Position numbers and translations under genes: made by a program. The notes below the pieces were generated by a model, which did not search any database, was not told where the DNA came from, and saw only the letters and a list, made by a program, of their open reading frames with translations. Source: a virus. Taken from it: a DNA stretch of 26,108 nucleotides. Below, in pieces: positions 15,818 through 23,438 of this stretch. The DNA is taken from IMG/VR virus record IMGVR_UViG_3300034788_000159, positions 1 through 26,108 of that record. One strand, written 5' to 3'. Position 1 is the first letter of the stretch. The number at the start of each line of letters is the position of its first letter.

Positions 15818-16276
15818 ATGGCTTATCAGGGAAAATTTAAACCCAGACATGTAAAAAAATACAAAGGTGATCCCACTCAGATTGTCTATAGGTCTCTTTG
15901 GGAGAAGAAATTTATGGAATACTGTGATTTGACTGAGAGCGTAGACCAATGGCAATCTGAAGAATTCTGGATACCATACAAAAATCCATTAGATAACAGA
16001 GTGCATAGATACTTCCCAGACTTTTTTATCAAATATAAGGATAAATCTGGTAAAAAAAGATCTGTGGTCATAGAAGTAAAACCAAAGAAACAAGTCAAAG
16101 AACCAAAGAGAAATCCAAAAAGGAAAACTCAAGCGTGGTACTACGAAGTTAAAACATGGGTAGTAAATCAAGCAAAATGGAAAGCAGCACAGTCATATTG
16201 TGCTGACAGGAAATATGAGTTCAAGATTATGACAGAAGACGATTTAGGTATATCACATGATCGCAGACGATATTAA
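15818..16276 (+). CDS. 4: Head completion protein gp4 (PD-(D/E)XK nuclease fold)
   Basis: 152 aa from the ATG at 15818. That start gives MAYQGKFKPRHVKKYKGDP, which aligns with the T4 gp4 N-terminus (T4 length 150). Earlier in-frame starts (ATG 15797 and 15812, TTG 15773) would add residues unlike the family and run into the divergent gp54 promoter or gene. YRSLWEKKFMEY, HRYFPDFFIKY and VVIEVKPKK give the pattern of a TnsA-like PD-(D/E)XK nuclease (Asp in PDF, Glu-x-Lys in IEVKPK). In T4, gp4 acts after DNA packaging to complete heads before tail joining. It overlaps the next gene by 20 nt. Confidence 0.88.
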   Translation: MAYQGKFKPRHVKKYKGDPTQIVYRSLWEKKFMEYCDLTESVDQWQSEEFWIPYKNPLDNRVHRYFPDFFIKYKDKSGKKRSVVIEVKPKKQVKEPKRNPKRKTQAWYYEVKTWVVNQAKWKAAQSYCADRKYEFKIMTEDDLGISHDRRRY

Positions 16277-16769
16277 AGAATTAGCTGGTACTCAACGTAA
16301 ACCAGATGGATGGTATACAAACCAACTGGAATCAGCTTTGGGTGCGGTACAAAAGAGAAACGCCAGTGATATCGACACTCAGGGTGTTAGAATGGGCGAT
16401 CTAATTTTCTTTGGATATAATCCCTCAAGACCCGAATATCTAGAATTTTGGGACGTTTACCCCCTAGCAGTGGTGATAGGATTTTACGAGGAAGGTGTTC
16501 TTGGTTGTAATTTACACTACATAAATCCAGATTACCGTGATGTAATTGCAAATGCCCTACTAAATAGTCGTGGAGAATCTCCTGTTCCCAAAAATAGCGT
16601 CCACAAATACCTGTGGTCGGGTATGAGAACTATATTTAAAGTTCCAAGAGAAGAGAACTGGGCTGACATCTCTCTACTTCCTACCGAACAATTTGTAGAT
16701 AAGAACGGTGTGAGGTTTCCCAAATACAGAGCATTTAATAGTCAAAATCAAAAGAGAAGGAAAAAATGA
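16257..16769 (+). CDS. Conserved T4-like phage protein of unknown function (170 aa)
   Basis: 170 aa. MGDLIFFGYNPSRPEYLEFW (about 46-65), then VYPLAVVIGF and GCNLHYINPDYRDVIANALL, form a compact beta-rich domain that I have seen next to structural genes in T4-like marine phages. I cannot name its T4 equivalent. The C-terminus is basic (QNQKRRKK). It starts inside the end of gp4 and overlaps the gp48 start by 4 nt (ATGA), so it belongs to the gp4-gp53 late unit and is likely a virion or assembly protein. Confidence 0.75.
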   Translation: MIADDIKELAGTQRKPDGWYTNQLESALGAVQKRNASDIDTQGVRMGDLIFFGYNPSRPEYLEFWDVYPLAVVIGFYEEGVLGCNLHYINPDYRDVIANALLNSRGESPVPKNSVHKYLWSGMRTIFKVPREENWADISLLPTEQFVDKNGVRFPKYRAFNSQNQKRRKK

Positions 16770-18418
16770 CATTCACACCCATTGCTAATTCAGAATTTGG
16801 TGAAGAAATAAATCCTCAAGTTGAGATATCACAACAGGATTCGGAAGGGAATGTCAGAAATTATAAAGTATTCTTCTCAGAAACAGGTGGAACAACAGTT
16901 AGGGCTGTTGATGCTAATGGTCAATTACTACAGAACGTAGAACCAATATACAAAGATGGAGTTTGGGATCAATCCAAACTAACAAAGAATACAGCATCTT
17001 CTTTATCAAAAGATGATCAACTAAGAATTCATCAAGCAATACAAACATCAACTAAGGAACATATTGAGGCTACTTCTCCTGGCTTAGCAAAACCTAAATG
17101 GACTACACAAGAGGGATACGCTAATGGAATACCATCTGATAAAGATGCTGAACAAAAAAGATTAGAAAATAAAATAAAGAATGCCAGAAATAATAAAGAA
17201 AGGGTGATGTATAAAAGAAGTTTGAGGAATTATAATAAAAGTAAAGTTAATAAAGGTAAGACAAATCAAGGTATAGCAGCAGGGGGAACAGCGACTGGTC
17301 AAGGTCAAAAAGCTGTAGGTGCAATACAAAATGCGTTCAGTGGTGCAGAAGAAGCAGATACACTATTCAAAAAGATAGTGAAGTATCCTATGGATATGTC
17401 CAACAGTATGGATCATATGTTCATACAATGTTACTCCTATCGAGCCCCTTATGCAGCTGCATTAGATGGTAAGACTGGAGATGGATTGTTTAGGAAAAAG
17501 AGAAAAAGTGGTTTCGCTTTTGGTTCAGAGAGAACAACACCATATAAAAGAAAACTAGGTGCTGGTATCAAACTACCAATGCCAAACAATATGACTGACG
17601 GAAACCCAAGAAACTGGGGTGAACAGAGCATGGATGCTGGTCAAATGGGTGCGATACAGTCATCAAGTAAAAACGTACTGACCAGTTTCTTTACTAATGA
17701 TTTTGGTGGTTATGGAGCAACTGCTAGAAAGTTATCCATGCAAGGAGAAATGTTAACTCAGGAATCTACAAGAGGACTTTCCATAGCTAACAAGATTGCA
17801 CAGTTAGCAAGTGAAAGTGGATTTGGTGATGTAAGTTCAGAGCAAGTTCTTTCCAGAAGTGTGGGTGTGGTGGTAAACTCAAACACAGAATTACTTTTTG
17901 CTGGTGTGTCCTTGAGATCTTTTGAATATCAGTGGTTATTGAGTCCAAGAAATAGATTAGAAGCAGCAAATGTTAGAATGATTATTCGTGCATTTAAACA
18001 GTGGTCTGCTCCTAAAAAAGTTAGAAAGATAGACAATGGAGAATTATCTAATGTGGGTAAGGCTGGTGGCCCTTCATTCTTCTTAGGAACTCCTAATATA
18101 TTCAGACTAAGATTCGTTACCAATGGTAATAGAAATATTCTTGGTGTGAATAAATTTAAAGCATGTGCATTACAGAACGTAGATCTAAACTACACTCCAG
18201 AGGGTCAGTGGTTAGCGTATGAGAATGGTATGCCAATATCTGTTATGATGACTCTTAGATTTGCTGAACTTGAACCCATATATGATACAGATTACAGTCC
18301 AGACGTAGCTGAAACTAGAGCATATGATGAATCAACCGAGATGGGTAGACTTGGAGATTTGATGCCAATAAGTATCATCAAACAAAACAGCCCATACTCA
18401 TCAGATGTAGGTTACTAA
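16766..18418 (+). CDS. 48: Baseplate tail-tube cap gp48
   Basis: 550 aa (T4 gp48 is 364 aa). The C-terminal domain carries the family pattern: NSNTELLFAGVSLRSFEYQW (371-390), LLSPRNRLEAANVRMIIRAF (391-410), FFLGTPNIFRLRF (438-450), LNYTPEGQWLAYE (474-486) and ELEPIYDTDY (501-510). The N-terminal 200 residues are extra and include a basic stretch (130-170), possibly disordered or contacting neighbouring wedge proteins. gp48 caps the central hub and seeds the tube with gp54. It is followed after one base by gp53. The separation of gp48 and gp54 onto opposite strands differs from T4, where they are adjacent. Confidence 0.87.
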   Translation: MTFTPIANSEFGEEINPQVEISQQDSEGNVRNYKVFFSETGGTTVRAVDANGQLLQNVEPIYKDGVWDQSKLTKNTASSLSKDDQLRIHQAIQTSTKEHIEATSPGLAKPKWTTQEGYANGIPSDKDAEQKRLENKIKNARNNKERVMYKRSLRNYNKSKVNKGKTNQGIAAGGTATGQGQKAVGAIQNAFSGAEEADTLFKKIVKYPMDMSNSMDHMFIQCYSYRAPYAAALDGKTGDGLFRKKRKSGFAFGSERTTPYKRKLGAGIKLPMPNNMTDGNPRNWGEQSMDAGQMGAIQSSSKNVLTSFFTNDFGGYGATARKLSMQGEMLTQESTRGLSIANKIAQLASESGFGDVSSEQVLSRSVGVVVNSNTELLFAGVSLRSFEYQWLLSPRNRLEAANVRMIIRAFKQWSAPKKVRKIDNGELSNVGKAGGPSFFLGTPNIFRLRFVTNGNRNILGVNKFKACALQNVDLNYTPEGQWLAYENGMPISVMMTLRFAELEPIYDTDYSPDVAETRAYDESTEMGRLGDLMPISIIKQNSPYSSDVGY

Positions 18419-18419
18419 A

Positions 18420-19175
18420 ATGTCAAAAGGTTATTTTTCTTACTTCCCAGATATAAATTACGTTTCTAGGACTACGGATAGATCTTCTAATGATGAGTTT
18501 ATCGCTGTCAAGAATATCTTTAGAAGACCAAAGCTTCGTGATGATCTTGAGAATGTTCTCACAGCGTTTGAAGATTATATGATTATCGGTGATGACAGAC
18601 CAGAACAAGTTGCTGAAAAAGTATATGGCGATCCTAGATTTGATTGGGTTATTTTAACAACAAATAATATTACCAAGATCCAAGATCAATGGCCATTGAA
18701 CTCTAATGATTTCCAAAAATATATTCATGATAAGTATGGTTCTGAAGAAGCATTAGCGGAGATTCATCACTATGTAACTGAACTATTACTCGATGATAAT
18801 TCTAGAGTAGTTGTTCCAGAAGGCTTAGTTGTAGATTCTAACTTCGACAGTAGATATCTAGAGAGAAACTTTTCAAGACAAGAGGAAGTCACTTATAGTG
18901 GTGAGAGTTTAAATGACTTGAATAGTGTCGATAATGCTGGTACAGTTAGAGATTCTAATGGTAATATAATTTCACATACTAATGTATTTGCCGTCAGTAA
19001 CTATGAATTTGAAGAAAATGAAAATGACGCTAAGAGAAGAATTAAAGTATTACAACCACAGTTCTTAGAAGTTGCAGTTGCTGATATGAATAAGATCATG
19101 AAATATAAAAAGTCTGGCGACTTTATCAGTGCCAGACTTAAAGGAACATATAACCCAAGACTTAGTGGGTCATAG
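18420..19175 (+). CDS. 53: Baseplate wedge protein gp53
   Basis: 251 aa (T4 gp53 is 196 aa). It has the gp53 pattern near the N-terminus: YFPDINYVSRTTDR, then a DDRPEQVAEKVYGDPRFDWV block (58-77) that aligns with RPEELANAIYG..YWVLL of T4. The C-terminal IKVLQPQFLEVAVADMNKIM matches the T4 end (IKIIAKSDINSFMNDLIRIM). gp53 joins wedges around the hub. The extra residues lie in a polar middle insert (about 125-200). It converges on gp32 with 2 nt between stops. Confidence 0.87.
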   Translation: MSKGYFSYFPDINYVSRTTDRSSNDEFIAVKNIFRRPKLRDDLENVLTAFEDYMIIGDDRPEQVAEKVYGDPRFDWVILTTNNITKIQDQWPLNSNDFQKYIHDKYGSEEALAEIHHYVTELLLDDNSRVVVPEGLVVDSNFDSRYLERNFSRQEEVTYSGESLNDLNSVDNAGTVRDSNGNIISHTNVFAVSNYEFEENENDAKRRIKVLQPQFLEVAVADMNKIMKYKKSGDFISARLKGTYNPRLSGS

Positions 19176-19177
19176 AT

Positions 19178-20092
19178 TTATTCTTCTGCGAGTTTCTGAA
19201 AATAACTTAGAGCATCATCCTCATCTTCTGTTGTTGCAGTTGCAGCAGCAGATAAATTAGATATTTCATCTAGTTCATCAGCAGATGGACGATTTAACCC
19301 TTCACTTAGATCTTCTAGTTCTTCAGTGTCAACTTTAGGTGTAACTACTTTCTTAGTTCCTAAAACAGCATCCAAACGTCCTTTGAGTTCATCATAAGAT
19401 TTGAACTGATCAGGAGCAGTAAACTCACTTAAATCATAGATCTTGTCGTAGATCTTTTCTAGTTCAGCATCATCATCTAGAAGTGCCTCAGTCTTTCCAA
19501 ACTCTGAGCTATCATAGTTCCAGAATCCAGCGACCTGTTTGATCTTTAATTTAAAGTTAGCACCCTTCCAAAAGTCGAATGGGTTGATTGGTTCTTCATC
19601 TTCAAACTCAGGTTGCATTGCAGCGGTGATCTTATCAAAGATCTTCTTACCAAACTTGTATAGTTTGACTTGTCCTTCGTTCTCAGGATTTGCAGAATCT
19701 TTTACGATATAAACATTGGCGTAGTAAGATAACTTACGTTTCTGTTTACGAGCAATATCTTTATCAGATTCACGACCACTGTTCCAAAGAGTTCTGTTTA
19801 ATTCCCCTACAGGATCGTTTTTACCAACAGTGGTTAAACTGTTTTCAATATACCAGCCACCTGGCCCTTGAAATGCATGACTCCATACTTGAGTCCATGG
19901 CAATTCAGCATTGGCATGTGCAGGGAGGAATCGTATAACAGCGAATCCGTTACCTGCTTTATCTACAGATGGTTTCCATAGACGTTCATCAGTATTACTT
20001 CCACCTTTTTCGTTGAGTTTCTCAACTTTTTTCATTAATCTCTCTGTGAGAGACCCTGCTTTAGATTGTTTCTTTAATGCAGCAAATGACAT
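19178..20092 (-). CDS. 32: Single-stranded DNA-binding protein gp32, cysteine-free variant
   Basis: 304 aa (T4 301). Conserved core: DERLWKPSVDKAGNGFAVIR (35-54), KLSYYANVYIVKDSANPENE (120-139), YKFGKKIFDKI (145-155), FKLKIKQVAGFWNYD (180-194). The N-terminus (LKKQSKAGSLTERLMKK) corresponds to the cooperativity region. The acidic C-terminus (TTEDEDDALSYFQKLAEE) matches the protein-interaction tail. T4 gp32 binds zinc through one His and three Cys; here the whole protein has no cysteine, so the zinc site is absent. It coats replication and recombination intermediates. It has its own sigma-70-like promoter (20132-20160) and GGAGAA ribosome site. Confidence 0.95.
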   Translation of the reverse strand: MSFAALKKQSKAGSLTERLMKKVEKLNEKGGSNTDERLWKPSVDKAGNGFAVIRFLPAHANAELPWTQVWSHAFQGPGGWYIENSLTTVGKNDPVGELNRTLWNSGRESDKDIARKQKRKLSYYANVYIVKDSANPENEGQVKLYKFGKKIFDKITAAMQPEFEDEEPINPFDFWKGANFKLKIKQVAGFWNYDSSEFGKTEALLDDDAELEKIYDKIYDLSEFTAPDQFKSYDELKGRLDAVLGTKKVVTPKVDTEELEDLSEGLNRPSADELDEISNLSAAATATTEDEDDALSYFQKLAEE

Positions 20093-20131
20093 TTAATATT
20101 CTCCGTATTTTTGTATTGTTGGATTGTTTGT

Positions 20132-20160
20132 ATTATAACATGTAATGATATATTAGTCAA
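20132..20160 (-). promoter_or_regulatory. Sigma-70-type promoter for gp32
   Basis: On the minus strand TTGACT (20160-20155), a 17-nt spacer and TATAAT (20137-20132) form a near-consensus housekeeping promoter. TG lies one base before the -10, extended -10 style. The expected start is about 30 nt before the gp32 ATG, leaving room for GGAGAA. The -35 lies in the final codons (GTT GAC TAA) of the upstream DUF1825-like gene. This would allow early transcription by host polymerase. Confidence 0.75.
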
Positions 20161-20500
20161 CAGGAGGTAAATCTGTTTCTAGTTTCGCTAACGTTTCCGA
20201 TAGAGTTTCAAAAAACTGATTTATATTCTGCCCGTCTTTCAATCCTAGAAACTTTGCAGATTCTAAGATATGTTTTTTCATTTCAAGAGCATCAGGATCT
20301 TCCTTCTCTAATGACAGACGAAACATAAAGTTCTTCTGTTTTTCAAGAAGTTTTTTCATTTTCGCAATATACAGATGTCCCTCTTCAGTGGTAGGATTTC
20401 TCATACCTCTGACAGCGATGCCTGTCATAATGTCTTCTTGTAACTCCTGTATCTCGACCATTGAGGCTCTGACAGCTGGAGCATTGAAAAACTTACTCAT
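20153..20500 (-). CDS. DUF1825-like protein of cyanobacterial/cyanophage type
   Basis: 115 aa, mostly helical. The pattern MVEIQELQEDI, MKKLLEKQKNFMFRLSL, DPDALEMKKHILESAKFLG (near residues 14-87) resembles DUF1825, a short family I know from cyanobacteria and their phages. No catalytic motif. In T4 the place before gene 32 is held by gene 59 (helicase loader); I see no clear gp59 similarity, so a replication-accessory role is only suggested by location. The last codons double as the -35 of the gp32 promoter. Confidence 0.7.
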   Translation of the reverse strand: MSKFFNAPAVRASMVEIQELQEDIMTGIAVRGMRNPTTEEGHLYIAKMKKLLEKQKNFMFRLSLEKEDPDALEMKKHILESAKFLGLKDGQNINQFFETLSETLAKLETDLPPVD

Positions 20501-20520
20501 TAATAACTCTGATGGTATAA

Positions 20521-20808
20521 CTATTTATCTGTTTTAGATACCCACATAGGTAGGTATATCAGGGTAAAAGCACTACCCCAGAAGGCGAGAAAGACGTATA
20601 AATGACTACCTCTGTGAGGTGAAAATGCAAACCCTAAGGCTACAACAATCACCCAAACGTAGTCTACTATACCATGAAAGGTTTGCCAACCATCACCATA
20701 TTTTTCTATAAGATTATCTCTCTGTTTTGCAGCCCAAGGCGATACATGTCTCATCATCACAAATCCCTCATTGAGAAACATGATGGTGAACCCTATCCAG
20801 AATATCAT
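20521..20808 (-). CDS. Small multi-pass membrane protein, unknown
   Basis: 95 aa. Three hydrophobic segments: residues 1-17 (MIFWIGFTIMFLNEGFV), about 48-62 (VDYVWVIVVALGFAF) and about 68-88 (HLYVFLAFWGSAFTLIYLPMW). Histidines and aromatic residues are unusually common. The short end WVSKTDK is basic. The start overlaps gp33 by 4 nt. I do not recognise the family. A host-membrane function such as modifying the envelope is possible but unsupported. Confidence 0.7.
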   Translation of the reverse strand: MIFWIGFTIMFLNEGFVMMRHVSPWAAKQRDNLIEKYGDGWQTFHGIVDYVWVIVVALGFAFSPHRGSHLYVFLAFWGSAFTLIYLPMWVSKTDK

Positions 20809-21059
20809 AGCGGTAATTTAGATCTCGAAGTTCTCTTAAGATAATTTAGTTCAGTTGCTTCTGCTTTCAATTTATCTTTTAGTGGCTTAGAAATTAATTT
20901 ACCTACTGACTCGAACTCTATATTCTTTTCTTCACAATAGCTTACCAGAGCCTCAATATAATTAAGGTCAGTAGTAAGTACAAGTTGCTCGATGTCACTT
21001 GTGAATTTATTCTGACAGAGAAATTTCTCTTTTAGTAGTTCGTTAACTTCCTTCTCCAT
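20805..21059 (-). CDS. 33: Late transcription coactivator gp33
   Basis: 84 aa from the ATG at 21059. FTSDIEQLVLTTDLNYIEAL, then VSYCEEKNIEFESVGKLIS and LKDKLKAEATELNYLKRTS match the T4 gp33 helical core (FIIEKMVEEFGMSYLEA..FLEENSI..). In T4, gp33 bridges RNA polymerase, sigma gp55 and the sliding clamp at late promoters. I prefer the second ATG: the longer frame to 21140 adds 27 residues that overlap the exonuclease coding region and have no family support, while the chosen ATG has GGAGAG just upstream. It overlaps the exonuclease end by 17 nt. T4 order is 33-59-32; here two other genes lie between 33 and 32. Confidence 0.82.
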   Translation of the reverse strand: MEKEVNELLKEKFLCQNKFTSDIEQLVLTTDLNYIEALVSYCEEKNIEFESVGKLISKPLKDKLKAEATELNYLKRTSRSKLPL

Positions 21060-21729
21060 ACTCTCCGAGTTTGTGGGTGACAAATTCTTTAATATACTTG
21101 GTAAGAAGCTTAATATAGTCACGTTTGTTTCTTTTTTCATAAACTTTTACATCTCCATTTTCACATACCATTAAGGTAACAATCTTCTCAACAGCAATAC
21201 CTGTCATTTCATAATACATGCAGGCATACGCAGTCTCTTGAACGAAGTAGTTTTGACACCACTTCTCTGGTTTAATCTTCTTAGATGTTTTGAAATCTAT
21301 AATAGCTAACTCGCCATTATATTCTGCAATACAATCAACTCTTCCAGCAATGCCAAAGTATTCAGAATACAGTGGTTTTTCTAATGCGTGAATATTATTT
21401 ATATTGTCTAAGGATTTTTTGCCATAAAGGAACAATGCTTTGGTCGTTGGAAGAACGTCTTCAAGAGTATTGATGTCCTTATTCAAAAGATACTGTTCTA
21501 CAAGATCGTGGAATCTAGTTCCTCTTCCTGTAGCGACTTTTGTAATCTTATTGGCTTCCTCTTCACCAACTCTCTTACGCCAGTTAATAAAAGTCTGACG
21601 ATTATAGAAACTTGTTATAGAGGTAATAGAAGGAGCTTTCTTTCCACTTGGAAGAGTGTAATATCGAACTCCATCTATAGTATTGGCTTCTAACTCAAAA
21701 TCACCAAGTTTATTCAAATGGGTAAACAT
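21043..21729 (-). CDS. PD-(D/E)XK exonuclease (RecB/Cas4/MGME1-like)
   Basis: 228 aa. It contains a His in GRGTRFHDLVE (about 69-79), GRVDCIAEYNGELAIIDFKT (129-148) with the catalytic Asp (GRVD), Asp and Lys (IIDFKT), and the following QETAY (164-168) typical of the RecB-nuclease/Cas4 group. There is no four-cysteine Fe-S cluster as in true Cas4, so it is closer to MGME1-type exonucleases. It probably trims or degrades DNA during replication, recombination or host DNA breakdown. The start overlaps the PhoH stop by one base. Confidence 0.85.
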   Translation of the reverse strand: MFTHLNKLGDFELEANTIDGVRYYTLPSGKKAPSITSITSFYNRQTFINWRKRVGEEEANKITKVATGRGTRFHDLVEQYLLNKDINTLEDVLPTTKALFLYGKKSLDNINNIHALEKPLYSEYFGIAGRVDCIAEYNGELAIIDFKTSKKIKPEKWCQNYFVQETAYACMYYEMTGIAVEKIVTLMVCENGDVKVYEKRNKRDYIKLLTKYIKEFVTHKLGEYGEGS

Positions 21730-22490
21730 TATAAAGACAAAGCGAGTTTAGTAACCAAGTAGTTTCTTACTAGACCAGAGCGTACAATGTCATCTATACC
21801 AAATTCAACTACACCAAAATCATCTTCCATGATCTCAATGATACGTTTAAAATCTAAGATGCCATTCTTCTCATTGGATTTCGTAAGATCCGTTTGAGTA
21901 GAATCACCACAAAACATTATTTTACAGTTATCTCCTACTCTTGTTATTATACTATCTAATTCATGAAAATTCAAGTTTTGCATCTCATCTACTAACACAA
22001 TGCAATTATCAAGTGTTGTTCCCCTGATAAATGATGTGCTCCAGAATGAAATAGTTTCTTGAGCTTTCAGATTACCGTATAACATTTCAAAGTCATTGTC
22101 TGAGGGCATCTCAAACATATACTTTACCATATTCTTATATGGAATCTGATAGAGTGATGACTTATCCTCATGATCTCCAGGCAGGAAACCAATCTCTCTT
22201 GTAGACACTAATGATCTGACGATATACACCTTATCATATGGCGTCATTTCATCTAGAACATCTTTGAGTGCTAAGTATAAACTGATAAATGTTTTACCTG
22301 TACCAGCAGCACCATATGCAAACATGTTCTTTCCTTTTGCATAGTGATCAAACAATACTTTCTGGTTATCTGTGATGGGTTCAACATCAACCAGCATACC
22401 ATTATTAATAGGTCTTTTACGACGCATCTGTTTGGCAGTCATGCCAACTCCTACAGTTTTGTTAGTATTCCTTCTTTTTTTAGTTGACAT
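21729..22490 (-). CDS. phoH: PhoH-family P-loop ATPase
   Basis: 253 aa. Walker A GAAGTGKT (60-67), the STREIGFLPGDHEDK segment (96-110), Walker B CIVLVDEMQN (163-172) and CGDSTQTDL (194-202) identify PhoH. The short N-terminal extension is basic (MSTKKRRNTNKTVG). PhoH is widespread in marine phages; its role (RNA or phosphate-stress related) is not settled. No Pho box is evident in the immediate upstream DNA, which is coding. It overlaps the 89-aa gene by 11 nt. Confidence 0.93.
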   Translation of the reverse strand: MSTKKRRNTNKTVGVGMTAKQMRRKRPINNGMLVDVEPITDNQKVLFDHYAKGKNMFAYGAAGTGKTFISLYLALKDVLDEMTPYDKVYIVRSLVSTREIGFLPGDHEDKSSLYQIPYKNMVKYMFEMPSDNDFEMLYGNLKAQETISFWSTSFIRGTTLDNCIVLVDEMQNLNFHELDSIITRVGDNCKIMFCGDSTQTDLTKSNEKNGILDFKRIIEIMEDDFGVVEFGIDDIVRSGLVRNYLVTKLALSL

Positions 22491-22749
22491 TAATACCTCT
22501 ATTGGCTAAACGACCCTTGACTCCACCAGCTTTTTCAGATTTCTTTAGAATCTCACCCCAGCCTGGATGTTTGTTGGTGAGTTTATCTTTCCACTCTCCA
22601 ACTTCTCCGACGCCTGGAACTGTGGATGGATCTGAGTAATCCCTTGTCCAATCGGGATTGTCCTCTTTCCATTTGTCCCACTCCATGATACTCATTACAA
22701 CCTCTTTCTGTTCACCAGTTTTTGTGTTGACTACAGGGTATGTCGCCAT
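22480..22749 (-). CDS. Conserved small T4-like phage protein (89 aa)
   Basis: 89 aa, very tryptophan-rich. MATYPVVNTKTGEQKEVVMS, IMEWDKWKEDNPDWTRDYSD and HPGWGEILKKSEKAGGVKG are recognisable as a conserved cyanophage protein with FmdB-like sequence style. No zinc-binding cysteine is present. Function unknown. The start overlaps the ThyX stop by one base, and it lies between thymidylate synthase and PhoH. Confidence 0.75.
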   Translation of the reverse strand: MATYPVVNTKTGEQKEVVMSIMEWDKWKEDNPDWTRDYSDPSTVPGVGEVGEWKDKLTNKHPGWGEILKKSEKAGGVKGRLANRGINVN

Positions 22750-23438
22750 TAAGTTTCCTCTCCGTGAAGTTCTTTTTTAATTTGTTTTTGAATTTCAACT
22801 ACACCATTTCTCCATTCTAATGCTTCAGAAACGATTGGGAACTGTTCTATGAATACAGTTTTACATGCTTGTGCAATGTCCATGTGTTCCTTCTGAGTTC
22901 CATGAGCGGATCTCAGTTCAATATAATGAATCCATGATCTACAAGAACCTGTCATATAGATTCTTGTGGGTGTACAGAGTGGTAGAACCATTCTGGCACA
23001 TTCCTTTGCAACACCTTCTTCCAACATCTGTTGATATAAGGCAGTTGCAGAGCTAAACAAAGTGTTCATTTGCAATTCCAACTTTTGTTTAACAAACTCA
23101 TCAAGATCGTTTGTAGAATTTTGACGATTCTTTTCATCCTGTCTTCTGAGTTCTGGGATAGGAATCTCTCCCAACTTTGTGCTATCAGCGTATCGCTGAG
23201 AGAACTCTTGAAAAGTAAATGATCTATGACGTAGAATCTGTGCTGCAATGGCACGAGTCGTTTCAATTTCAAGAGTCATACTAGATTGTTCAAATACTGA
23301 CCAGTGATTATGTTTGATACAGTATTTTAATAATCCAGCAAACTTTTCGTTGTCCTGATTACTTGGGTTAGATACTCTGGCGATATACGCCATAGTCTTC
23401 TCTGCATCAGGTGTAATACTTACTAATTTTACATCCAT
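22749..23438 (-). CDS. thyX: Flavin-dependent thymidylate synthase ThyX
   Basis: 229 aa, a normal length. The ThyX signature RHR-x7-S is at residues 70-80 (RHRSFTFQEFSQR). The start YIARVSNP and the C-terminal half with RSWIHYIELRSAHGTQKEHM fit the family. It makes dTMP from dUMP using FAD, NAD(P)H and methylene-tetrahydrofolate, supporting phage DNA synthesis. Glutaredoxin encoded nearby is part of the same nucleotide metabolism theme. The ATG overlaps the stop of the 47-aa gene (TAATG), so expression is coupled. Confidence 0.95.
   Translation of the reverse strand: MDVKLVSITPDAEKTMAYIARVSNPSNQDNEKFAGLLKYCIKHNHWSVFEQSSMTLEIETTRAIAAQILRHRSFTFQEFSQRYADSTKLGEIPIPELRRQDEKNRQNSTNDLDEFVKQKLELQMNTLFSSATALYQQMLEEGVAKECARMVLPLCTPTRIYMTGSCRSWIHYIELRSAHGTQKEHMDIAQACKTVFIEQFPIVSEALEWRNGVVEIQKQIKKELHGEET

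Noticed and set aside
19153-19170. Hairpin ACCCA-8 nt-TGGGT at the gp53/gp32 convergence as a terminator
   Set aside because: Only 5 bp with an 8-nt loop and no T-run on either strand; too weak to call.
21060-21140. 27-residue N-terminal extension of gp33
   Set aside because: It lies wholly inside the exonuclease coding sequence, has no similarity to gp33, and the internal ATG has its own GGAGAG.
21043-21729. Exonuclease as a CRISPR Cas4 protein
   Set aside because: No Fe-S cysteine cluster and no cas genes or repeats nearby; fits the phage RecB/MGME1-like exonuclease.
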